From: Pseudonocardia sp. CNS-004 | GTDB lineage: Bacteria > Actinomycetota > Actinomycetes > Mycobacteriales > Pseudonocardiaceae | Reading direction: 5' to 3' | DNA length: 64,000 bases | NCBI GenBank assembly: GCA_001942185.1 | Contig: MKJV01000145.1 | Location: 1-64,000 of the forward strand | Shown here: positions 37,015-45,286 of the stretch, piece after piece | Numbering within the stretch: the stretch's first letter is position 1 | Layout of the letters: every line of letters starts with the position of its first letter | Notes under the pieces: generated by a model | The model's input: only the letters and a program-made list of their open reading frames with translations | What the model was told of the DNA's origin: nothing | Databases searched by the model: none | Translations under genes and position numbers: made by a program

Positions 37015-37196
37015 TCGAGGACGGGCTACCCGGTGAGCTGGCGCTGCAGCCGGCGGTCGGCGCGCTGCTGGGGCTCGGCGTGCGCGAGCTGGACGTGCCC
37101 CTCGTGGACGACTCCACCGCGCCGGCGTTCTACTACGCCCGCGTGTTCCAGGTGGACGGGGAGATGGCCTGGTCCTCGCCGATCTGGGTCACGTGA
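37011..37196 (+). CDS. small protein resembling the C-terminus of DUF3604 proteins
   Basis: 61 residues from a GTG that overlaps the DUF3604 stop as GTGA. The end reads FYYARVFQVDGEMAWSSPIWVT, which resembles the final strand of many DUF3604 proteins (YYVRV...MAWSSPIW). It is therefore either a naturally separated C-terminal piece acting as a subunit or part of one gene broken by a sequence error. The gap-free coupling favours function with the upstream protein. Confidence 0.6.
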   Translation: MIEDGLPGELALQPAVGALLGLGVRELDVPLVDDSTAPAFYYARVFQVDGEMAWSSPIWVT

Positions 37197-37198
37197 CC

Positions 37199-37681
37199 TC
37201 AGCCGGCGAAGTCCTGCACCCAGTAGTGGCCGCCGGGTGCGTAGCCGACGCCGACGTGGGTGAACGCGCAGTCCTCGATGTTCCTGCGGTGCCCCGGCGA
37301 GTCCATCCACACCGTCATGACCTCGGCGGCGCTGGGGTAGCCGTACGCCAGGTTCTCGCCGGTCACGTCGTGCCCGCCGGTGGTGCGGATGCGTTGGCCC
37401 GACGTCCTCCCGTCGGAGTCCTCGTGCTCGAGGTAGCCGTTTCGCGACATGTCCACGGCGTGCTTCTGCGCGACGCTGCGCAGCTGCTCGTCGGCCTTCA
37501 CCGGCGAGCAGCCGGCCTCCTCGCGGATGGCGTTGGTGCGGGCGATCAGGTCCGCGACACTGCTACGGGCCGTGGCGTCGGCGTGCGCGGCGGGTGCCGC
37601 GGCGGCGGAGGCCCCGCCGAGCAGCAGCGCGGCGAACGCGATGACGAGAACGCTGGCGGGTCGGCTCCCGGGCCTGGTCAT
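37199..37681 (-). CDS. secreted CAP-domain (SCP/PR-1) protein
   Basis: 160 residues with a clear signal peptide (hydrophobic SVLVIAFAALLLGGASA, cleavage after AHA near residue 34). The CAP domain shows LIARTNAIREEAGCSPV, the His in GYLEHEDSDG, the Glu in GENLAYGYPSA and the SPGHRRNIEDCAFTHVGVGY signature. Two cysteines could pair. Bacterial CAP proteins are secreted and mostly of unknown role. The 3' end is two bases from the convergent small ORF. Confidence 0.9.
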   Translation of the reverse strand: MTRPGSRPASVLVIAFAALLLGGASAAAAPAAHADATARSSVADLIARTNAIREEAGCSPVKADEQLRSVAQKHAVDMSRNGYLEHEDSDGRTSGQRIRTTGGHDVTGENLAYGYPSAAEVMTVWMDSPGHRRNIEDCAFTHVGVGYAPGGHYWVQDFAG

Positions 37682-37788
37682 GCGGGAAAGCTAGCAACGG
37701 GGGACCGCCCCGATAGAGAGCTCCGGTAGTCGCCCGGACAGGACCGCCCGCGATCACGCGGAGTGACGGGCGTCGCCGTGCGGAGCGC

Positions 37789-38953
37789 CTACCGAGGAGT
37801 TTCGGCGGCGATGGTGAGCCGCTCGGCGAAGTCGGTGAGCGCGTCGCGGCCGGCGTTGCTGAGGCTGACGCGCAACGTCGCGCGGTCGTCGGGCAGGAAG
37901 GCGGTGCCCGGGATGACCAGGGTGTCGAGCTCGACGACCAGCCGGCGCACGACGTCCTCGGTGGACTGCCCGGTGAACGGGTGGCGCACCCAGCCGAAGA
38001 GCCCGCCCGCGGACAGCAGCTCGAAGCCGCCGGGCCGGTCGGCCATCACCGTGCGGAACCAGTGCCGCCGGTCGGCGATCTCCCGGGCGCGGTCGCGCCG
38101 CCACTCCTGGGCCTGCGTGAGCCCGGCCCACGCGGCCTCCTGGCCGATCCGCGGGGCGCAGATCGCCACGCAGTCGAGCAGCTTCGTGACCTCCCGGCCC
38201 AGCTGCGGTGAGCCGACCACGGCGCCCACCCGGTAGCCGGGGATGGCGAGTCCTTGGAGAAGCTGTGCAGGCTCACGACCGTGCGGGCCCACTCCGGGTC
38301 GGAGAACAGCGCGTGCGGCGGGTCCTCGGTGTCGCGGAACGACCGGTAGGTCTCGTCGAGGACCAGCGCGACGTCGTGGCGCGCCGCCACCTCGGCCAGC
38401 GCCGCGATCCGCTCGGGCGCCACGATCGCACCGCTCGGGTTGCCGGGTGTGACCACGACGATCGCCCTGGTCCGCGGCGTGATCAGGGCCTCGGCGGCCT
38501 CCGGGGTGGGGACCAGGTCGGGCCCGGGTTCGAGGTACACCGGCTCGATCCCGGCCATCCGCAGCCACATGTCGTGGTTGAAGTAGTAGGGCAGCGTCAG
38601 CACCACCTCGTCGCCCGGCCCGGCGAGCGCCGACACCGCGAGGCAGAACGCCTGGTTGCAGCCCGCCGTGACGACCACGTGCTCGGCCCGCACGTGCCCG
38701 CGGTACGCGGCGGACAGGTCCGCGGCGAACGCCTCGCGCAGCTGCGGGAGCCCGGCGATCTCCACGTAGTCCCCGCCGCGCGGTGCCGGGCGGTCGCGAC
38801 GACGTGCTCGAGCACCTGCGGCGCCGCGGAGTACTGCGGTGCCGCCTGCGACAGGTCGAGCAGTTCGCGCTCCTTCGCCCGGCGGTCGAGCAGGGCGTAC
38901 GCCGTGCCGATCGGCGAGTCGGTGACCCGTACGGTCCAGGGGTTCAGTCGCAC
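37789..38953 (-). CDS. PLP-dependent class I/II aminotransferase (two frameshifts)
   Basis: About 388 residues, fold-type I. N-terminal LLDLSQAAPQYSAAPQVLEHV, then after a missing G near 38778 GDYVEIAGLPQLREAFAADLS, TAGCNQAFCLAVSALAGPGDEVVL, VVVTPGNPSGAIV, LVLDETYRSF and the PLP Lys in SLHSFSKD; a second shift near 38255 precedes IPGYRVGAVVGS. The C-terminal half carries GGLFGWVRHPF and LVIPGTAF. An alanine/aspartate-type aminotransferase, exact substrate unknown. Head-to-head with the EamA exporter, which suggests linked amino-acid metabolism and export. Confidence 0.85.
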
Positions 38954-39038
38954 GCGGTCCTTCCTACAGGGTGGCGCCGGGGAATTCGGACGGGATCGTC
39001 CGGGTTGCCGGAGGGGTCTCGTTCAGGGGGGATTGTCG

Positions 39039-39987
39039 GTGGTCGCCGGACGCACAGGGGTCGGGCTCGCGCTCGCGGTGGTCTCCAGCGTCACGTTCGG
39101 GCTGTCGGGGCCCTTCGCGAAGGCGCTGACGGACGCCGGCTGGTCGGCCAGCGGCGCCGTGCTCGTCCGGATGGGAGGGGCGGCGGCGATCCTGCTGGTG
39201 ATCATCGCGCTCACCCGCCCCGGCGTGCTCGCCGCGATCCGGTCGGACGCGCCCGCTCTGGTGCTCTACGGCGTGCTCGCCGTGGCCGGCGTGCAGGTGG
39301 CGTTCTTCAACGCACTGCTGTATGTGCCGGTCGCGATCGCCCTGCTGCTGGAGTTCCTCGGCCCGATCCTGGTGCTCGGCTGGGTGTGGCTGGTGCGGCG
39401 GCAGCCGCTGGGTGCCCGCACCTGTTCGGCGCGGTGGTGGCGCTGTTCGGGCTGTCGCTGGTGGTGCAGATCTGGACCGGGGTCGAACTACGTTGGGAGG
39501 GCCTGGCCTGGGGGCTGGCCGCCGCGGTGTGCCAGGCGTCGTTCTTCCTCGTCGCCGACCGCGCGGGCAACACCACCCCGCCGCTCGTGCTCGCAGGCGT
39601 CGGGATGACGCTCGGCACGGTCGTCGTGGCGCTGCTCGGGCTGGCCGGGGTGCTGCCGGTCGTGATCGACACGGCGCGACGGGCGTGCTGCTCGCCGGCG
39701 TCGACGTCGGCTGGCCCGTGGTGGCCACGTTGCTGGTGGTCGTCTCGTCGGTGATCGCCTACCTCGCGGGCGTCGCCGCGATCGCGCGCATCGGCGCGCC
39801 GCGCGGCTCCCTGGTGGCCCTGCTCGAGGTGGTGGCGTCCGCGGTGGCGTCGTGGCTGCTGCTCGGCCAGGTGCCCACGCTGGTGCAGGCGGTGGGCGGG
39901 GCGCTGATCCTGGGCGGCGTCGCGATGACGATCGGCACCCGGCGTGCGAGCGCCGCCGTCGAGCCCGAGGTCACGCCCGCGACGTAG
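39039..39987 (+). CDS. EamA/DMT-family transporter, RhtA-like (two frameshifts)
   Basis: About 316 residues and ten membrane segments in two EamA repeats. Repeat 1: VVSSVTFGLSGPFAKALTDAGW and ALLLEFLGPILVLGWVWL; repeat 2: GLAAAVCQASFFLVADRAGNTTPP and YLAGVAAIARIGAPRGSLVALLEVVASAVASWLLLGQ. Missing bases near 39420 and 39680 break the frame. The GTG at 39039 sits eight bases after AGGGGG. The layout is that of threonine/homoserine exporter RhtA relatives. Divergent from the aminotransferase and followed by a GntR gene 38 bases later. Confidence 0.85.
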
Positions 39988-39994
39988 AGCTGTA

Positions 39995-40003
39995 ATACCG
40001 TAT
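39995..40003. promoter_or_regulatory. ATACCGTAT half-palindrome upstream of GntR gene (operator copy 1)
   Basis: TAATACCGTATG contains the odd-centred palindrome ATAC-C-GTAT. The same word with the centre base changed, TAATACGGTATG, occurs upstream of the 3-hydroxyisobutyrate-dehydrogenase-like gene at 40728-40739. Only these two are flagged, and both flank the GntR gene, so they are the likely binding sites of that regulator. Confidence 0.6.
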
Positions 40004-40025
40004 GCTCCCGCGCGGGGAGGGTGCC

Positions 40026-40702
40026 ATGACGGCAGTGCGCAGGGAGGCCGCGCCGCTGCGGACGCAGGTGGTCGGCCTGCTCCGCGACGCGATCGTCGGA
40101 GCCGAGTACACACCGGGGGAGCGGCTCACCGAGCGCGTCCTGTGCGAGCGGTTCGAGGTGAGCCGCACGGTGGTGCGGGAGGCGCTGCGCCAGCTCGAGT
40201 CGGAGGGGCTGGTCGAGATGGTGCCCCAGCGCGGGCCGGTGGTCGCCACGCTGACCCCGGCCGGCGCCGTCTCGCTGTACGAGGTCCGCGAGGTGGTGGA
40301 GGCGCTGGCCGGGCGGGCGTTCGCCGAGCGCGCCACGGCCGCGCAGCGCACCACGCTCGAGCAGCGGCTGGCGGCGTTCGAGGCGGCGCTGGACCGCGGC
40401 GATCTCCGCGCGGTCCTCGCGGCGAAGGACTCCTTCTACGACGCGTTGCTCGACGGCGCGGCCAACCCCGTCGCCCGCGCCACGCTCCGCGGGATCCACG
40501 CGCGCACCAGCATGCTGCGCGGGATGACGCTGCAGGCGCCGGGCCGGTCGGCGCACACCCGCCGTGAGCTGGCCGCGATCACCGCGGCGGCGTCTCCGGC
40601 GACGCGGACGCGGCATGGGCCGCCTGTGCGGCGCACGTCCGGTCGGCGGCCGCGGTGGCCGTGCAACAGCTGCGCGACCCGGTGGCCGCGGGCACGGCCT
40701 GA
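40026..40702 (+). CDS. GntR-family regulator, FadR/VanR subgroup (frameshift)
   Basis: About 225 residues. The winged HTH reads LRTQVVGLLRDAIVGAEYTPGERLTERVL and FEVSRTVVREALRQLESEGLVEMVPQRGPVV; the all-helical FCD effector domain follows (YEVREVVEALAGRAFAE). After a missing base near 40590 the end reads SGDADAAWAACAAHVRSAAAVAVQQL and stops at 40702. ATG 40026 with GGGAGGG upstream is chosen. It probably represses itself and the downstream dehydrogenase through the ATACNGTAT sites. Confidence 0.87.
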
Positions 40703-40729
40703 TCCCTTGCCGCGCCTCGGAAGACCGTA

Positions 40730-40738
40730 ATACGGTAT
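40730..40738. promoter_or_regulatory. ATACGGTAT operator copy 2 upstream of dehydrogenase gene
   Basis: ATAC-G-GTAT, overlapped by a second odd palindrome CCGTA-A-TACGG (40725-40735). It lies about 30 bases before the start of the dehydrogenase gene and matches the site upstream of the GntR gene. Confidence 0.6.
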
Positions 40739-40768
40739 GAGCGTTCTGGGCGACGGAAGAGGGTGTGC

Positions 40769-41683
40769 GTGGCCATGCGGGTGCTGTTCATCGGTCTCGG
40801 GGTGATGGGGTTGCCGATGGCGCGCAACCTCGCCGCCGCAGGTGTCTGCGACCTGGTCGTGCACGACGTCGACCCGGCGAGGGCGCACGAGGTCGCTGCC
40901 GAGGTCACCGCGCGGGCAGGGGAGCCCGCGGCCGAGGCCGGGCAGGCCGACGTGCTGCTGCTGATGGTCCCGAGCAGCGACGTCGTCGAGCAGCTCCTGC
41001 TCGGGGACGGCCTTCTGGAGCGGCTGCGGCCGGGCTCGGTCGTGCTCGACATGAGCTCGTCGCGGCCGGCGAGCACGGTGGAGCTGGCGCGGCGGGCCGC
41101 AGAACGCGGCGTCCGCTACGTCGACGCCCCCGTCTCCGGCGGCCAGGCCAAGGCGATCACCGGTGAGCTGTCGATCATGGCCGGGGGTGACGCCGACCCG
41201 GTCGAGCGGGTGCGCCCGCTGCTGTCGGCGATGGGGTCGACGATCCACCGGACCGGGCCGGCAGGCTCCGGCCACGCGTTGAAGGCGCTCAACAACCTGC
41301 TGTCCGCGATCGGTATCGCGGGCGCCGCCGAGGTCCTCACGGCCGGCACGAAGTTCGGTCTCGACCCGAAGGTCATGCTGGACGTCATCAACAGCTCGAC
41401 GGGGCGCAACCAGGCCACCCAGGTCAAGTTCGAGCCCTACGTCCTGTCGGGCACGTTCGACTCCGGCTTCGCGCTGTCGCTGATGGTCAAGGACCTGCGC
41501 ACCGCGCTGCAGATCGCCGACGACACCGGCACCCCCACACCGGTGGCGCGCACCGTGGTCGACGCCGCGGCGCGGGCGCTTCAGGCCACCCCGGAACCGG
41601 GTGCCGACCACACGGTCCTGGCGAGGTGGATTGCCGCGAACGCAGGCGTCGACCTCGCCGCAGCAACGCGAGAGCACACCTGA
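40769..41683 (+). CDS. 3-hydroxyisobutyrate dehydrogenase-family oxidoreductase
   Basis: About 304 residues, intact beta-hydroxyacid dehydrogenase: cofactor motif VLFIGLGVMGLPMARNLA, substrate loop YVDAPVSGGQAKA, and catalytic Lys in GSGHALKALNNLL; tail DLRTALQIADDTGTPTP. It oxidises a 3-hydroxycarboxylate with NAD(P). The substrate is not fixed: tartronate-semialdehyde and 2-(hydroxymethyl)glutarate enzymes share this fold. GTG 40769 is five bases after GGAAGAGGG; the ATG at 40775 is an alternative. It carries a GntR-type operator upstream. Confidence 0.87.
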   Translation: MAMRVLFIGLGVMGLPMARNLAAAGVCDLVVHDVDPARAHEVAAEVTARAGEPAAEAGQADVLLLMVPSSDVVEQLLLGDGLLERLRPGSVVLDMSSSRPASTVELARRAAERGVRYVDAPVSGGQAKAITGELSIMAGGDADPVERVRPLLSAMGSTIHRTGPAGSGHALKALNNLLSAIGIAGAAEVLTAGTKFGLDPKVMLDVINSSTGRNQATQVKFEPYVLSGTFDSGFALSLMVKDLRTALQIADDTGTPTPVARTVVDAAARALQATPEPGADHTVLARWIAANAGVDLAAATREHT

Positions 41684-41817
41684 CGACGCATTGTTCGACG
41701 ATATGCGGGCGCTGCGTTCCGCGGCTGTCATATCAGAGGACAAACAATATGTACTCCGTCGAATGCGGAGGGCGGGGCTATCGGTGGCGGAGCCACTTCG
41801 CTATTGTGATCCGCGTT

Positions 41818-42462
41818 ATGAAGCAGACAACGACGTTGTCGTGCCAGCTCTTCCTGCTCCTCCATGACCCTTTCACGGGGAAGGGGGAGGTCAGTCAGGA
41901 GCTGTTGGAGTGCGGGGTATCCGCTGCCGAGCTCGCCGACCTCGTGATCGGTCGGCGGCTCGGGATCGTCGACGATCACGTGGTGATGGCCGGTCTCGAT
42001 CGTGCCGGTCCCGGCGACCGGGTCGGTGAGTACGTCCTGGGCTGTCTCGCCGACCAGTCGAAGAGCTATTCCGTGCGCACGTGGGTGGGCTCCCTCGGTG
42101 AGGCCGTCACCGATCTCGTGGTGCGGGAGCTGGTCGACGACGGGGTGGTGCGGCACGAACGGGGGTCGCTGGGCCTGCGGGGTCGCAAGCCCGACCGCTT
42201 CCCGGCGGTGGACCTGCTGCGGGCCAGCAGCTCGCGCAACCGGCTGCGGCGCATGCTCGCCCATCCCGCCGAGTTCGACCTGGCGGGCGCGACCGTCGCG
42301 TCGATGGTCGGCGCATTGGGTGCCGAGCGTGTTCTCGAGGTCCACGACGCGCGGAACGTGATCAAGGAGTTGAGCACGTATCTGCCGTCGCCGGTGCATG
42401 CGGTGGTGGACGGATTGGCCGCAGCGGTGGCGTCCGCTTCGGTGGCATTGGGCGGCCGGTGA
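41818..42462 (+). CDS. GPP34-family phosphoprotein (GOLPH3-like)
   Basis: 214 residues. Opening LSCQLFLLLHDPFTGKG, AAELADLVIGRRLGIVDDHVVMAG and FPAVDLLRASSSRNRLRRMLAHPAEFDLAGATVASMVGAL match GPP34 (PF05719), the bacterial relatives of Golgi PI4P-binding protein GOLPH3. Roles in actinomycetes are largely unknown. No ribosome site precedes ATG 41818, and TATTGT at 41802-41807 could be a -10 box, so a nearly leaderless mRNA is possible. A TPR gene follows ten bases later. Confidence 0.85.
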   Translation: MKQTTTLSCQLFLLLHDPFTGKGEVSQELLECGVSAAELADLVIGRRLGIVDDHVVMAGLDRAGPGDRVGEYVLGCLADQSKSYSVRTWVGSLGEAVTDLVVRELVDDGVVRHERGSLGLRGRKPDRFPAVDLLRASSSRNRLRRMLAHPAEFDLAGATVASMVGALGAERVLEVHDARNVIKELSTYLPSPVHAVVDGLAAAVASASVALGGR

Positions 42463-42472
42463 GTGACTACTG

Positions 42473-43292
42473 ATGACTTCTTCCGGTGGCGGTCTCGACG
42501 GAGGCCGGTTCAAGGGTTCGGCATTTCTCGCGCAGAGCGCCGCGCTCGACCGGGCAATCGACGGAGGCCTGCAGGAAGGTGGCGCCGTCGGCTGGCTGGA
42601 ACTGGCGGAGAGAAATGCGGCCGCGTCGATCTCGTTCATCAGGATCGGGCGGACGAGGCCCTCGAGATCTTCCACGACGTGGTTGCCGATTGTGTGGAAG
42701 TGCTCGGGGCCCGGCACCCGGACACGCTCGTCGCCGCCGGGAACCTGGCGGTCGCCCAGGCGTGCGCCGGGCGGCTCGCCGAAGCGGTGGGTCTGCTCGA
42801 GGTGAACCTCGGCTCTCGGGTCGCGGTGTTCGGGGATGCGCATCCGCGCACGATGGACGCCCGGGACGCGCTGGGCACCATGCTGCGGCTCGCACAGCGC
42901 ACGGCCGACGCGGCAGCCTGCACGCGCGGGTCGCGCACCAGCGGGAGCTCGTCCTCGGGCCCGGCCACCCCGACACGGTGGTCTCCCGCATGGCGCTGGC
43001 TCTCGACGGCGCGGAAGCGGGCGAACTCGGCCCGGCCTCCGAAGCGCTCGACCAGCTCCTGCACGACGCCGCGACGGCCTTCGGGCCCCAGGACTACATG
43101 ACCGCCGTCGTCCGGGCGGCAGCCGCGGACATCGCACTCGCGCTCGGCCGGGTCGACCACGCCGTGACCCAGCTGCAGCTGGCCTGCTCGGACACGGAGT
43201 CGGTGCGTGGGCCGGCCCACCCCGACACCCTGGCACTGCGTGCGGAACTGGCCGACGCGGTGGCGATCCGGTCGGCCCGGCCCGGCCCGTAG
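42473..43292 (+). CDS. tetratricopeptide repeat protein (two frameshifts)
   Basis: About 273 residues. TPRs of about 42 residues: ADEALEIFHDVVADCVEVLGARHPDTLVAAGNLAVAQACAG, AEAVGLLEVNLGSRVAVFGDAHPRTMDAR and LHARVAHQRELVLGPGHPDTVVSRMALAL (shown by landmarks GARHPDTLVAAGNLA, GDAHPRTMDAR and GPGHPDTVVSR). Missing bases near 42649 and 42920 split the frame. Probably co-transcribed with the GPP34 gene; no catalytic domain. Possible adaptor protein. Confidence 0.8.
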
Positions 43293-43590
43293 CCGCGCCC
43301 CGAACACCTCCGAGCCGGCGAACGACGCGCTGACGACGTGTCCGCCCGCGCCCTCGCCCCGGAGCGGGTGTCCGGTAGGCCGACGGTCACTACTCCTTCG
43401 GTCGATGCGGGTCGAGCAGCGCGTCGAGGACCCCGACCCGGATGACACCGACCTGCAGCGGAAGCACGAAGGCGGCACGGACAGGTGTGCGCCGGGCAGC
43501 GGCGGTGAAGATCGGCCAGCGGCTGTCGGTGAGCTCCGCCAGGCCGCCACCGCACCCCGGAACCGAGCCGGCAACCTGGTACTCGCCGAT
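43293..43590. other. intergenic region between convergent TPR and AI-2E genes
   Basis: About 300 bases with no recognisable gene on either strand and no strong hairpin. Reading frames here are open only because of base composition. Confidence 0.5.
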
Positions 43591-44922
43591 TCACCGGAGG
43601 CGGCGGTCGGCGTCGGCCCGACGCTCGCCGGATACGTCGTCTGCCGGCGCGGGACCGGTCGAGGCTCGGGTCGTGAGCTCCTGGTGCCGCTCGAGGCCGG
43701 GTTCGGCGGGGCCGGTGGCTCCGGGTTCGCTGGTGTGCACGTCCTGGGGACGGGTGTGTCGGTCGGCGTCGCTGCGCAGCGAGCGGATTCCGGAGTTCAG
43801 CACGGCGAGCAGCGGCACGGCGAGCAGCGCTCCGGCGATGCCCGCGGTGAGCAGTCCTGCTGCGATGGCGAGGATCACGGCGAGTGGGTGGAGCTTCACG
43901 GCCCGGCCGAGCAGCAGGGGCTGCAGGACGTGGCCCTCGAGTTGCATGATCCCGACGATGATGGCCAGCACGATCAGGGCCGATACGGGGCCTTGGGCGA
44001 CGAGGGCGACGAGTACGGCGACGCCACCGGTGACCACGGCACCGATGATCGGCACGAATGCGCCGAGGAGGACCAACGCGGCCAGCGGGACGGCGAGCGG
44101 GACGCGGAGCACGGCCAGCCCGATCCCGATGGCGACGGCGTCGACGACCGCGACGACCGCGGTCGCCCGGATGTAGCTCACGAGTGCGGCGAGGCCGCGG
44201 CGTCCGGCAACGTCCACCCGGTTGCGGACTTCTGCCGGTGCCGCGCTCAGGAGGAACTGCCAGATGCCTCGCCCGCCGTGCAGGAAGAAGATGAGGGTGA
44301 ACACCACGAGCAGGAGCTCGGTGACGATCTGCCCGATCGTCGCCGCGGTGGTGAGGGCCCCGAGAGTGATGGACGACTGGTTGGCGCTGAGCGTCGCCAG
44401 CACCTCGTCCTGGACGCCGCGCAACTGTTGCTCGCTGAGCTGCAGCGGGCCCGCGGTCAGCCAGGTCACGAGGGTCTCGACACTGGTGGAGAGCTGGTTG
44501 CCCAGCTCGGGAAGACCGCGGACGAAGGTGATGATCACGAACGTGAGCACGCCGCCGAGTCCGGCGAGGCCGCCCACCATCACCAGCGCTGTCGCCAATG
44601 CGCGCGGTACGTGGTGGCGCGCGAGCATGCCGACGGCGGGCGACAGCAGCGCGGCGAGGAGCAGGGCGATCGCGACGGGGACGACGATCGCCGCCAGGTA
44701 GGCCACCACTGTGCCGATCACGGCCAGCGCGGCCACGACGACGAGCAGGCGCCAGCCCAGGGCCGCGCTGATCCGCAGGGTCCTGGGGACGAATGCTCCG
44801 ATGTCGTCCGGCGGATCGGATCGGGTGCCTCCGGTTCGGGCCGGCCGGGAGCGCGGCGGTCGAGCGGCAGCGGCCGGGTCTCCCGGAGGAGGTGCCGGCG
44901 GGGGTCGTTCGGCGGTCGCCAT
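43591..44922 (-). CDS. AI-2E (PerM) family transporter
   Basis: 443 residues, intact. About eight membrane segments in the PF01594 order: LGWRLLVVVAALAVIGTVVAYLAAIVVPVAIALLLAALLSPAVG at the N-terminus, the central soluble stretch, then LVSYIRATAVVAVVDAVAIGIGLAVL, GAFVPIIGAVVTGGVAVLVAL and LEGHVLQPLLLGRAVKLHPLAVILAI. A Pro/Arg-rich cytoplasmic N-terminus and a charged C-terminus flank it. ATG 44922 has GGGGAGG eight bases upstream and is preferred to GTG 44976. Substrates of the family are diverse (autoinducer-2, Na+/H+ and others). Confidence 0.88.
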   Translation of the reverse strand: MATAERPPPAPPPGDPAAAARPPRSRPARTGGTRSDPPDDIGAFVPRTLRISAALGWRLLVVVAALAVIGTVVAYLAAIVVPVAIALLLAALLSPAVGMLARHHVPRALATALVMVGGLAGLGGVLTFVIITFVRGLPELGNQLSTSVETLVTWLTAGPLQLSEQQLRGVQDEVLATLSANQSSITLGALTTAATIGQIVTELLLVVFTLIFFLHGGRGIWQFLLSAAPAEVRNRVDVAGRRGLAALVSYIRATAVVAVVDAVAIGIGLAVLRVPLAVPLAALVLLGAFVPIIGAVVTGGVAVLVALVAQGPVSALIVLAIIVGIMQLEGHVLQPLLLGRAVKLHPLAVILAIAAGLLTAGIAGALLAVPLLAVLNSGIRSLRSDADRHTRPQDVHTSEPGATGPAEPGLERHQELTTRASTGPAPADDVSGERRADADRRLR

Positions 44923-45154
44923 CGCGCCTCCCCGGGTCGTGCTCGCCGGTGGCGTACCCGCTGTGGGACCAGACACGTCAACCGGCTCGAACCCGGTGCT
45001 GTGGCCGGGGCCGATGCCCCGGCGTGGGGACGACGCGCCTGATGACGCGGTTGGGCTCGGCTCGACGAGGGTCGCGGCACGGATGGGTCACCCCAGCGGC
45101 GAGATCCGCGGCCAGGTCGGCTGACCCCAGGATTACGCGCCGACTCAGACCCGA

Positions 45155-45286
45155 TTACTCACCGCCGGTGTCGTCCTCCCCGCGGCCCTGGGGGCTCCGC
45201 CAGCTCAGGTTGAGAATCGCCAAGGCGAGGCCGCCCCAGATCACCAGGATCGCCAGCAGCATCATCACGATCGCTCCGGTGCCCAT
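45155..45286 (-). CDS. MetS-type NSS transporter small subunit (43 residues)
   Basis: A single-helix protein: MGTGAIVMMLLAILVIWGGL, then ALAILNLSWRSPQG and an acidic tail. This is the pattern of MetS, the small subunit required with MetP for methionine/alanine uptake in corynebacteria. Its ATG shares one base with the stop of the large NSS subunit (TGATG), so the two are co-translated. Confidence 0.82.
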   Translation of the reverse strand: MGTGAIVMMLLAILVIWGGLALAILNLSWRSPQGRGEDDTGGE

